A stretch of 12,986 nucleotides of DNA from Pseudomonadota bacterium. Its GTDB lineage: Bacteria; Desulfobacterota; BSN033; WVXP01; G020346125. Location: positions 1-12,986 of the forward strand of contig JAUWDQ010000049.1 in the NCBI GenBank assembly GCA_030608745.1, written 5' to 3'. Made by a program: the position numbers and the translations under genes. Under the pieces are notes generated by a model. The model was not told the DNA's origin. It did no database searches and saw only the letters and a list, made by a program, of their open reading frames with translations. How positions within the stretch are numbered: position 1 is the first letter of the stretch; every line of letters begins with the position of its first letter. Shown one piece after another: positions 6,739 to 12,986 of this stretch.

Positions 6739-6857
6739 AATATTTTTTCGACCATCCTAAAGTTCGCTTCACTGCAAATCCAAAACTCGCCCTCCGGGCT
6801 CAAACAATGGATTTGCGACCGTTCCGCTTTATTAAGAATGGTTACCGAAAAAATCTT
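6739..6857. repeat. Second fold-back repeat, about 119 bp
   Basis: The core is a 9-bp perfect hairpin, GCAAATCCA (6774-6782) with TGGATTTGC (6808-6816), enclosing GCCC-TCC-GGGC (6789-6799). Outer arms are also inverted: AAAG/CTTT (6759-6762/6827-6830), ACCAT/ATGGT (6751-6755/6838-6842) and TTTTTTCG/CGAAAAAA (6743-6750/6846-6853). It differs in sequence from the element at 4356-4551. Similar AACTCGCC...GGCTCAAACA hairpins recur in intergenic DNA of many bacteria, from memory. Confidence 0.6.
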
Positions 6858-8375
6858 AATTCGCGCTCAGAGCTCCTTTCCCGAGTTTTTAAGAGACCTC
6901 TCATAGGAATTTTGACAATGGCCCTGTTGGGATGTACTGGGCTCTATTTTCACCATGTCCCTCTCGAGAAGGCCTCTGCCCCCGTGGAGGTGATTTCCAA
7001 CCTAGGGTTTCGAGAACATTGGCAGGGGTTCTTTTGGTATGGGGAGAAGATTGGCTTTTCCCATTTTTGGATTGAGGAAGCGGAGGATCTCCCCGGGGCC
7101 TTTAAAATCTCCTCCGAGGCTGTTTTCCGGTTCAAAATGTTGGGAATCAAAAAGGAGTCCCTTTTCAAAGAGGTCGCTTACGTCAGCCCCGACTTACGGT
7201 TGCTTAAGGTCAATGGGGAGCAAAAACTGGACGGGAGGATACGGAGGGTGGAGGCAGAGGTGGTTGATGGGGGCATAATGGTGAAAACGGAAACGGAGGG
7301 GGAGCGCACGGAACGCCAAATCCCCGTGGAAGGTCCCATCTATCCTTCCCTTGCCCAATATCTCTACCCGGCTCTCAGGGGGATGGATATCGGGAGGCAC
7401 TATCGATACCACATATTCAGTCCCCAGAGCCTTTCGGTGATGGAGGTTAATCAAAGGGTGCTGGCTTTCAAGGAAAGCGACCTCTTCGATGGACCGGCCT
7501 TCGAGATAAAGACCGAGGTTTCCGGAATCAATCCCAAGGTGTGGATCAACATGCGGGGGGAAATGGTGTTCGAGATGGTCGGGGCCCTCATCACGGCGAA
7601 GGAGGATGAGTTTTCGGCCAAAAGGTTTATCTATGAATCGAGCCTATCCAAAAAGGACATCCTCTTGGATTATAGTCTGGTCAAAGTTGATCGGGTCATC
7701 CCGAATCCCAGGGCATTGCGAGTGCTCCACGTGCGGCTGAAAGGGCTGAATGAACCGACATTGGTCATCTCGGATGAAAGGCAGAGGGCCTCCATCAAAA
7801 GGGAGGGAAATACCTCGGTTGTGGAATTCATGGTTTCCATCGGAAAACAGTTGAAAGGAACCCCGCTGTTGCTTCCTATTTCGAAAAGGGAATATTTGCG
7901 CTACCTTCAACCCTCCTTCCAAATCGAGAGCGGAAATAGGGAAATTATCCAAAGGGCGAGGGCCGTCTTGGATGGAGAGAGCAACAGCCTCCTGGCCGTA
8001 GCCAAGCTGGCCCATTGGGTGAGCGATCACCTGGAGGATGCATTGGTGGATTCCTTTTCAGCCTTGGATGCCCTCCATGGGAAGAAGGGGGAGTGCCAAG
8101 CCCATGCCTACTTATATACCGCCCTCTGCCGAGCTGCGGGGATTCCGACTAAGGTCGTGTCCGGGTTGGTCTATATGAAGGAGGTAGGATTTCTCTATCA
8201 TGCCTGGGCCGAGAGCTTCATAGGGTATTGGATTGCGGTGGACCCAACCTTCGACCAGATTCCCGCCGACGCTACCCACATTAAATTGGCGGAGGGGGAG
8301 AACTTTCGCGATCTCAGCCCTTTGGTGAATGTCATTGGACGTCTCCAAGCAACCATTGTGGACTACAAATTTTGA
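6807..8375 (+). CDS. Transglutaminase-like lipoprotein
   Basis: The C-terminal third is a transglutaminase-like (papain-fold) domain with the catalytic triad Cys430 (GECQAHAYLY), His465 (YHAWAE) and Asp479 (VDPTFDQ). Such bacterial proteins are usually exported proteases, amidases or peptidoglycan-linked enzymes of unknown substrate. Residues around 100-370 are a beta-rich region without a named domain. A lipoprotein signal is visible: basic FKR, hydrophobic PLIGILTMA, then lipobox LLGC. The start is uncertain. ATG 6807 is the nearest in-frame start that retains this whole signal, but it lies inside the fold-back repeat and has no ribosome binding site. ATG 6918 has AGGA nine bases upstream but leaves only MALLGC, too short for export. 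The open frame back to TTG 6627 runs through the terminator T-run and is not credible. The C-terminal function is firm. Confidence 0.85.
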   Translation: MDLRPFRFIKNGYRKNLNSRSELLSRVFKRPLIGILTMALLGCTGLYFHHVPLEKASAPVEVISNLGFREHWQGFFWYGEKIGFSHFWIEEAEDLPGAFKISSEAVFRFKMLGIKKESLFKEVAYVSPDLRLLKVNGEQKLDGRIRRVEAEVVDGGIMVKTETEGERTERQIPVEGPIYPSLAQYLYPALRGMDIGRHYRYHIFSPQSLSVMEVNQRVLAFKESDLFDGPAFEIKTEVSGINPKVWINMRGEMVFEMVGALITAKEDEFSAKRFIYESSLSKKDILLDYSLVKVDRVIPNPRALRVLHVRLKGLNEPTLVISDERQRASIKREGNTSVVEFMVSIGKQLKGTPLLLPISKREYLRYLQPSFQIESGNREIIQRARAVLDGESNSLLAVAKLAHWVSDHLEDALVDSFSALDALHGKKGECQAHAYLYTALCRAAGIPTKVVSGLVYMKEVGFLYHAWAESFIGYWIAVDPTFDQIPADATHIKLAEGENFRDLSPLVNVIGRLQATIVDYKF

Positions 8376-8543
8376 TTCCGATGACAGCTCTAATGACGGC
8401 GCCACTGTGACAGTGTTACACGACCACCAATAGATGATTCCTATCCTATGGCCTTTTGGTATGAAAATGAGTATTTTTGGCAGAAAACCGAAAGGAATCT
8501 AAGAAAAGACAATATGTTTACGATAAATGTGTGATTTTAGGAT

Positions 8544-8572
8544 TTGACATAGTGTTTTAAAAGATTTATAAT
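8544..8572 (+). promoter_or_regulatory. Perfect consensus sigma70 promoter
   Basis: TTGACA (8544-8549) and TATAAT (8567-8572) are both 6/6 matches with 17-bp spacing. It would start transcription near 8579, into the AT-rich three-ORF cassette. The stretch 8376-8543 before it shows no gene. Confidence 0.85.
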
Positions 8573-8639
8573 AAATATGTTCTGGGTTATTCATTAAGCC
8601 CTCATTCAGCCTTAGATTGATCGATCCAAGACACCTACC

Positions 8640-8801
8640 ATTACCGAATTTATCCAAAACGGTATTATAAAACAATTAAAGCCACCAGATGTGCTGACAG
8701 GGATAAAAAGAGTTGTAGAACAACAGATGAAAATGTACAGGGAAGGTGAATATAATTATCTACCTGATGAGGAAGGGACAAGTAAAGAAGAATGGATGTA
8801 G
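8640..8801 (+). CDS. Small ORF 1 of AT-rich cassette, start uncertain
   Basis: The frame is open from 8616 to the TAG at 8799-8801 and reads as a plausible charged soluble protein: TEFIQNGIIKQLKPPDVLTG, then a basic helix (IKRVVEQQMKMYREG) and an acidic end (YLPDEEGTSKEEWM). It has no ATG or GTG before codon 18 of the listed span. Candidate starts are ATT 8640 (listed), ATT 8616 or GTG 8691; none has a clear ribosome binding site. It may use a rare non-AUG start or be the 5'-truncated remnant of a longer gene. It ends three bases before the next ORF, and the perfect promoter lies upstream. I do not recognise the family. Confidence 0.45.
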   Translation: MTEFIQNGIIKQLKPPDVLTGIKRVVEQQMKMYREGEYNYLPDEEGTSKEEWM

Positions 8802-8804
8802 AGA

Positions 8805-9095
8805 ATGGAAAAAATTAAAATTGAAATACCAGATGGAAAAGATCTTGTGTTTGAGGGCGAAAAAATAGCACGTGTAGCAGATCGAATTACGGAATTAATT
8901 TTGTGGAAAACCAAGGGTGGTAAGTATGTGGTGGAAAGGACAATAGGGAAAAATAAACAGGGTGAAATCTATTATTCAGCGAAAGACGCTTCATCAGTGA
9001 TAGATTTTTATAAATCGGTCGGAAAGGAACTTATCAAGAACGCTCAGTCAAAAGATAAAGCCTTTGAGGGCCTTATCGAAAAAAGAATAGAATAA
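8805..9095 (+). CDS. Hypothetical protein, cassette ORF 2 (96 aa)
   Basis: The 96-residue protein is a small, basic, alpha/beta-looking polypeptide (KIKIEIPDGKDLVFEGEKIA, then ITELILWKTKGGKYVVERT). The FEGEKIA...LWKTKGGKYVVERT stretch faintly recalls EXLDI-type small proteins, but this is a weak resemblance only. It starts three bases after ORF 1 and ends one base before ORF 3, so the three are probably co-transcribed from the promoter at 8544-8572. Base composition is clearly more AT-rich than in the flanking transglutaminase and permease genes, with many AAA and ATA codons, which suggests acquisition by transfer. No signal peptide or membrane segment is seen. Confidence 0.7.
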   Translation: MEKIKIEIPDGKDLVFEGEKIARVADRITELILWKTKGGKYVVERTIGKNKQGEIYYSAKDASSVIDFYKSVGKELIKNAQSKDKAFEGLIEKRIE

Positions 9096-9096
9096 A

Positions 9097-9360
9097 ATGA
9101 GAAAAAAAATCTTAATACAAACGATTACACTATCATCTCTCCGATTACTCGATTTGAAACCTAAAGACTTAAGCAATAGAAGGCTTCTGGATGTTCTCTT
9201 AAATTTTCTACCCGAAGAAACTCGAAAAAGTGGCAAACCAAGGGAATATTTTGAAAGGGCAATGTTTAGCCCAGAGAATTTTCGTAAACTCTCTGAAGAT
9301 GAAAAATCTATTTATATAAATGTAGTTAAAAAAATTTTGGATAGAGCCTTCATAAATTAA
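9097..9360 (+). CDS. Hypothetical protein, cassette ORF 3 (87 aa)
   Basis: The 87-residue protein is predicted mainly helical and highly basic (LSSLRLLDLKPKDLSNRRLLDVLLNFLPEETRK; later LSEDEKSIYINVVKKILDRAFIN). The start ATG is one base after the stop of ORF 2, so translation is probably coupled; no strong ribosome binding site is visible. It shares the AT-rich composition of ORFs 1 and 2. No family was recognised. The three-gene layout of small, tightly packed, AT-rich ORFs with one strong promoter is reminiscent of toxin-antitoxin or small defence/mobile cassettes, but no diagnostic motif supports that. Confidence 0.68.
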   Translation: MRKKILIQTITLSSLRLLDLKPKDLSNRRLLDVLLNFLPEETRKSGKPREYFERAMFSPENFRKLSEDEKSIYINVVKKILDRAFIN

Positions 9361-9370
9361 AGGCTCTGTC
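9340..9370. repeat. 11-bp inverted repeat spanning the end of the cassette
   Basis: GATAGAGCCTT (9340-9350) pairs with AAGGCTCTGTC (9360-9370), with one T-G wobble and a 9-nt loop. It straddles the stop codon of ORF 3. No T-run follows, so it is not a standard terminator. It could be a transcript-end hairpin or the edge of the inserted cassette. Confidence 0.5.
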
Positions 9371-9846
9371 GAAAAAGAGCATCCTTAGAGTCCCAATCAA
9401 CCAATCAACCACAATCACCACTGTCTTCGAAGAATATGTTGTGCCTCAGGTTTCCCCTTGAGGTGACGTGATAAAATGCGCATTCATATTCAATCCTTGG
9501 TTGCCTTACCATAAGTAGGGAGTTATCTAAGGGACTCCCCGTTTGTTAACTGTATTTTTTATTGATGGCCCCTCTTCTCTCTTCTCCTCTTCTAGAATTC
9601 CGACGCATTCTAAGCTAAGGTTATTCATGTCGGAAGGAGATTAAGGCAAGATCATCCCGCAATTGGGATACAATCTATCTCAAAATACAGATTTCTAAAC
9701 GCAAAACAATACTTTTCGATAATCTTCTCACGCAAGAATCCATCTTGAAATCTTCCACGCCGCGGGAAAAATCGGACTAAGAGCCGGCTGTGATACCCCG
9801 TGGCCTCGAGGGTGCATTACAGCCAATCGATTGAAGGTGAAGTTTC
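9371..9846. other. Long gap without a convincing gene
   Basis: No credible ORF was seen on either strand. Short inverted repeats occur, for example GGGAGT/ACTCCC (9518-9523/9534-9539). A GC-rich stem at about 9787-9823 (GGCTGT/ACAGCC with inner ACCC/GGGT, read on the minus strand) could help end the minus-strand permease transcript, but its T-run lies several bases away and the call is weak. Confidence 0.5.
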
Positions 9847-12141
9847 TTAACCCAATATTTTCTTGACGATGGACTTGGCAACCCCTTCGTAGCGCTTGAC
9901 GACCATCACCGGCTTCACGGAATTACGGGCAACCTCTTCGGTAATCTCACCTAAGAGCACGCTGGAAAAGAGACCCTCTCTCGAAGCGCCGAGGACAAGG
10001 AGGTCGTAGTCGTCACCAGCCATGATGAGACTCTTCGTGATATGATCGGATTCGATTACTAATTTCCGCGCGGATCCTTGCAGTGCGTTTTTCGCGATCG
10101 TTTCATCAATCCACCGTATCGCCAAATCCTTTTGTCGCTTCGTGGGATTGCTGCCGGCTACGATGCAAAAAGTGACATCCGCGTTATATGCCTTCTTTAG
10201 TATCGCAACATATTCAGAAGCGAGGATGGAGTGGGGGCCTCCAGCCGTTGGTAATAGAATCTTGTTTATTGGCCGGGTCCCAATGAGTTTCACCGTAATC
10301 AGGTTGCAGGGGGCGTGTCTCATGACACGATCCGTGACGTCACCAAAGATTCGATCTCGGGTGCTCGTGTATCCTTTCCAGCCCATGAGAATCAAAGATG
10401 CCTTCTGTTTTTCGGCCGATGTAACGATACCGTCGAAGGTGCGGTGAGCAATCCTCATCGCAGTTCTCGTCGGCACACCGATTTTCTGACCATACTGCAC
10501 CGCCTTTTTTATAAGCGGTGCCTTGTGATGCATAAAACGCATCCCTTCATGGATAGGAAGGTTTTGAGGCACATTGATCACGGCGAGCACTATGATTTCC
10601 CCGTTATGGGCTTTGGCTATGGGAGCGGCCAGGTCCATCAATGGTTCGATATGATCCGGATTGTGGATGGGGACGAGGATTCGATAACCGTACTGAGAGA
10701 TTACCTTTGGCTGGGCCACGTCGAGCACCTGGGGCATCTCCCCTTCGGCTAATTTCTTGAAAAATACGTAGTAGACAAACAGGCCCACGACGATCCAGAC
10801 AAGAGTGATGTACCAAGATCTTGGGTCGAATTTGAATTGATTAAACGCAAGGAATAAATTGAGTCCGAGTGCTGCGATCGGCAAAAAAGGATATAGTGGT
10901 ACGCGGAACGCCCCTTTGATCTCAGGATACTTCCGTCTGAGTGCGATGAGCGCGAAGTTCACGAGCGCGAACGTAAGGAGAAAGGTCAAACTTGCTGCGG
11001 ACCCAACGACGTGAATTGGGAATGTAACGGCCATTAATACCACTAAGACTCCCGTAACAAAGATCGCGATGCGCGGTGTCCGGCTGGTTGGATGGATTCG
11101 TGAAATCGATCGGGGAAGCATTTTGGCCCGGCCCATCGAAAAGGCTACCCGCGAGGAAGCGAGTATCGTCGCATTGAGTGCAGACGTTGTGGACAGAAGT
11201 CCACCAAATATAATGAGCGCGATGCCAAAAAACGGCATGAAGTGTTCGGCGGCCTTGACAATCGCTGTTGCCTGGTATTTGCCCAGGAATTCCCATGAGG
11301 TGCTTCCATCTTCAGGTCTTATCGCCCCAATACAAACAACCACGATTAATAAGTAAATCGAGACAACAACCGCCAAGCACATAAAGGTTGCCCGTGGGAT
11401 GTTTTTTTCCGGCTCTTTAATCTCTTCAGCGAGGGTCGCAATGAGGTCATAGCCTTCAAAGGCGATGAACGTCAGCCCCATTGCGATCACCACGCCCGTG
11501 AATCCCTTTGGAAGAAACGGAGTGAAACCTCGTAACGATTCGGTAGGCACATCGAAGAATACCTTTAATCCGTAAAGAATAAAGACGAGAAGGATCGCAA
11601 TTTTCCCGATCGTTATGATATTCTCAACGTTTCTCGTCATGGCTACTCCCCGCATGTTGATGGAGATGAACCCGACGCAAATAATAACGGTGATGAGCGT
11701 GAGGGGTAGGTTCTCTCCCATCAAACCGAAAGCGGCATTTGAAATGAAGGGCAGGTAGCGCATAATGAATTCCCAAAAATAGCTTGCAAATCCCATCGCG
11801 TACAAACTACACGCAACGGTGTAGGAGAACCACAACATCCACCCTGAGACAAATCCTACGGGTCCAGGGAATGCCTTTTTTATAAATGAGTATCCTCCGC
11901 CGGCCTCAGGATAGGCAGAGGCCAACTCCGCATACGTCAATGCTGTCAGAAGCGTAACAAGACCATTGAGGCCGAATGCAAGAACCGATGCGGGCCCCGC
12001 TTCCCCCGCCGCGATGCCTGTGAGAACGAAAATTCCCGCGCCGATCATTGCCCCAATCCCAATCATGCTCGCGTCGAAAAGGCCGAGCTCACGCGAAAAG
12101 GTGACTTTGATTTCTTGACGGTTGTTTTTTGCCGTGCTCAT
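9847..12141 (-). CDS. APC-family amino-acid permease fused to two UspA domains
   Basis: From ATG 12141 the protein has 764 residues. Residues from about 20 to 470 are an APC-superfamily transporter with about 12 hydrophobic helices and the family hallmark SMIGIGAMIGAGIFVLTGIAAG in the first helix. Two tandem universal-stress (UspA) domains follow: one begins YRILVPIHNPDHIEPL and ends RDRIFGDVTDRVMRHAPCNLITV; the second begins INKILLPTAGGPHSILASEY and ends FSSVLLGEITEEVARNSVKPVMVVKR. UspA tails on APC permeases probably bind a nucleotide and regulate transport in the membrane; the substrate is unknown. The frame opens at TTG 12165, but ATG 12141 (MSTAKNNRQEI) is preferred. A possible promoter and a riboswitch-like leader lie upstream. 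Confidence 0.94.
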   Translation of the reverse strand: MSTAKNNRQEIKVTFSRELGLFDASMIGIGAMIGAGIFVLTGIAAGEAGPASVLAFGLNGLVTLLTALTYAELASAYPEAGGGYSFIKKAFPGPVGFVSGWMLWFSYTVACSLYAMGFASYFWEFIMRYLPFISNAAFGLMGENLPLTLITVIICVGFISINMRGVAMTRNVENIITIGKIAILLVFILYGLKVFFDVPTESLRGFTPFLPKGFTGVVIAMGLTFIAFEGYDLIATLAEEIKEPEKNIPRATFMCLAVVVSIYLLIVVVCIGAIRPEDGSTSWEFLGKYQATAIVKAAEHFMPFFGIALIIFGGLLSTTSALNATILASSRVAFSMGRAKMLPRSISRIHPTSRTPRIAIFVTGVLVVLMAVTFPIHVVGSAASLTFLLTFALVNFALIALRRKYPEIKGAFRVPLYPFLPIAALGLNLFLAFNQFKFDPRSWYITLVWIVVGLFVYYVFFKKLAEGEMPQVLDVAQPKVISQYGYRILVPIHNPDHIEPLMDLAAPIAKAHNGEIIVLAVINVPQNLPIHEGMRFMHHKAPLIKKAVQYGQKIGVPTRTAMRIAHRTFDGIVTSAEKQKASLILMGWKGYTSTRDRIFGDVTDRVMRHAPCNLITVKLIGTRPINKILLPTAGGPHSILASEYVAILKKAYNADVTFCIVAGSNPTKRQKDLAIRWIDETIAKNALQGSARKLVIESDHITKSLIMAGDDYDLLVLGASREGLFSSVLLGEITEEVARNSVKPVMVVKRYEGVAKSIVKKILG

Positions 12142-12156
12142 TTTTGATCTACCCCG

Positions 12157-12185
12157 GCTATACAACGGACACTCTCGGCTTGCAA
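12157..12185 (-). promoter_or_regulatory. Weak candidate promoter of the permease
   Basis: On the minus strand, TTGCAA and TATAGC are each 4/6 matches and are 17 bp apart. The transcript would have a very short leader. Transcription could instead enter from the riboswitch promoter further upstream. Confidence 0.35.
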
Positions 12186-12233
12186 GAATTTAAGCAAAAT
12201 TATCTATCCCGCCCTTTCGTAACGTTATGTTTA

Positions 12234-12347
12234 TCAGAAGCTTACCATTTTGAGCGGAATCGCTCCGGTGGATTCCTCGGCAGAGAGTTTGCGTTTAATG
12301 ATATCAGAGTGGTAGTAATCCCTCCATGACGCTTCCACATATTTCAT
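12234..12347 (-). CDS. Possible 37-aa small protein downstream of the riboswitch
   Basis: A 37-codon ORF (MKYVEASWRDYYHSDIIKRK...) has a strong Shine-Dalgarno site, AAAGGAG, seven bases before its ATG and ends in TGA. It is the first well-initiated ORF after the riboswitch-like RNA on the same strand, about 350 nt from the predicted transcript start, and it ends 92 bp before the permease ATG. It is hydrophilic, with no signal peptide or membrane segment. It may be a genuine small protein, a regulatory leader peptide, or the 5' end of a gene truncated when the permease region was joined. I do not recognise it. Confidence 0.4.
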   Translation of the reverse strand: MKYVEASWRDYYHSDIIKRKLSAEESTGAIPLKMVSF

Positions 12348-12575
12348 GGGGACGCTCCTTTGCACAACCGTTTTTCACTCGGGCACACCATCGTTGCCCC
12401 AAGAAGGCGCTTGGAATTCCCAAGCTTTCCACCTTGGAGGAAATACAATTAAGGTACCACCAACTTTTCCGATGAGTACCAGATTAGGGAAATTGCTAAT
12501 ATCTGATCCTAACTTTATTCTTTTTATTATGGCGTGGTCCCTTGTTCCCAGAAGTAACAAAGCCGACCCACCATT

Positions 12576-12697
12576 CACTTCGGCAACCCGGCCATCTAAA
12601 GGCCATCACGCCAAATCTCGGAAGCTCAGGAGTCTCCTCCCGTTAGACCCGTGGTTTTCCGCCCCACCCTCACGGATGGTTTGGTTTTATCGATGTG
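12576..12697 (-). ncRNA. GEMM-I-like (cyclic dinucleotide) riboswitch, diverged core
   Basis: On the minus strand the order matches the c-di-GMP-I aptamer. P1 is CACAUCG with CGAAGUG (12691-12697/12576-12582; one A-A mismatch). CAAACC follows, then a CCAUCC-GUGA-GGGUGG hairpin with a GNRA loop, GGGGCGGAAAACCACGGGUC, UAA, a long P3 arm, and the closing GCCGGGUUGCCGA. The Vibrio Vc2 aptamer reads CAAACC, GAAA-capped hairpin, GGGACGCAAAGCC, GGCCUAA and GGGGUUACCGA in the same places. The segment just before CAAACC (AGGG in Vc2, with ligand-contacting G20) is AAAC here, and GCC is ACC, so specificity may be altered or lost. Confidence 0.6.
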
Positions 12698-12701
12698 TCC
12701 G

Positions 12702-12729
12702 ATTCTATCAGGACAGGAAGGTATGTCAA
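12702..12729 (-). promoter_or_regulatory. Strong promoter of the riboswitch transcript
   Basis: On the minus strand, a perfect TTGACA and TAGAAT (5/6) are 16 bp apart, with an extended -10 TGA immediately upstream. The predicted start falls at about 12698, exactly at the 5' edge of riboswitch helix P1. Confidence 0.78.
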
Positions 12730-12932
12730 GGGAAAAACTGGATCGAGCGATTTCTAACTGTATCCTTGAATTTCCGTAGACCCACATAAATGCAAGGTTT
12801 CTTTCGCATATCGATAATTTTGGCTCGTTTCCCTATGCAATGATCCATCTTGTATTCTTCACCTTTGTTAGACAAAAAAGGCAGGCCACCATCAGACCAC
12901 CCAGAAGGGTATTTCCGATTCCAAAATAATAG

Positions 12933-12960
12933 TTGACTTTGGCTACCGTTGTGGTATAAG
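12933..12960 (+). promoter_or_regulatory. Promoter pointing out of the right edge
   Basis: TTGACT (12933-12938) and TATAAG (12955-12960) are 16 bp apart, with an extended -10 TGG before TATAAG. An ATG at 12979, preceded by GGAAGGAAAG, could begin a gene that continues beyond the window. Confidence 0.5.
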
Positions 12961-12986
12961 GAAGGAAAGATTTCGACTATGTCTAT

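Noticed and set aside
6627..6806. N-terminal extension of the transglutaminase protein to TTG 6627
   Set aside because: The TTG lies in the T-run of the rtcB terminator and the encoded residues come from terminator, gap and repeat sequence.
12375..12578. 67-residue minus-strand ORF from a GTG at 12578
   Set aside because: Its start lies inside helix P1 of the riboswitch-like RNA, it lacks a ribosome binding site, and no family is visible. It is better read as leader sequence.
12346..12789. 147-residue plus-strand ORF
   Set aside because: It is antisense to the riboswitch and its promoter, has an unnatural composition and no recognisable domain.
12780..12980. Minus-strand frame near the right edge reading VAKVNYYFGIGNTLLGGLMVACLFCL (membrane-like)
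   Set aside because: It is bounded upstream by an in-frame TAG inside the window and has no suitable start codon before the hydrophobic part. It could be a relic but is not supportable as a gene.

Overview
The window looks like bacterial chromosome of roughly balanced base composition. Most genes carry clear Shine-Dalgarno sites and sigma70-type promoters. The gene set is an L,D-transpeptidase, a ferritin-like protein, a bacterial-type TrpS, a CheY-like receiver, an XRE-cupin regulator, archease-RtcB and a transglutaminase-like lipoprotein. Together with apparent selenocysteine use and a GEMM-like riboswitch, this suggests Desulfobacterota (Deltaproteobacteria) or a nearby anaerobic lineage. 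The taxonomic call is inference; there is no rRNA or other marker here.

Left part (1-3904): single genes of cell-envelope, iron/oxidative-stress and translation function (YkuD L,D-transpeptidase, ferritin-like protein, trpS). These are followed by a 52-residue membrane protein on the minus strand, a stand-alone receiver protein, and a minus-strand XRE-cupin regulator. The divergent gaps hold good promoters.

Middle (4060-6621): a DUF2007-like small protein, a 196-bp fold-back repeat, and a strong promoter driving archease and rtcB, closed by an intrinsic terminator. The main discovery is in rtcB. The codon for the invariant metal-binding cysteine (GYDIN-C-GVR) is an in-frame TGA (5406-5408). 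Every other catalytic residue is intact over 484 codons, and a hairpin with a GGUU apical loop lies 21 nt after the TGA. The best reading is a selenocysteine-containing RNA ligase RtcB, co-transcribed with its activator archease. Standard gene calling would split it into two false ORFs.

After the terminator, a second fold-back repeat runs into the 5' end of a transglutaminase-like lipoprotein gene, and the only usable start codon for the lipoprotein signal lies inside the repeat. An AT-rich cassette of three tightly packed small ORFs follows (8616-9360). It is unlike its neighbours and is preceded by a perfect consensus promoter (TTGACA-17-TATAAT).

Right part (9361-12986): a 486-nt gap without a convincing gene, then a minus-strand APC-type amino-acid permease fused to two universal-stress (UspA) domains. 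Upstream of it on the same strand, a strong promoter runs straight into a GEMM-I (cyclic dinucleotide) riboswitch-like structure with a diverged ligand pocket. A 37-codon ORF with a strong Shine-Dalgarno site lies between riboswitch and permease. A further plus-strand promoter points out of the right edge.
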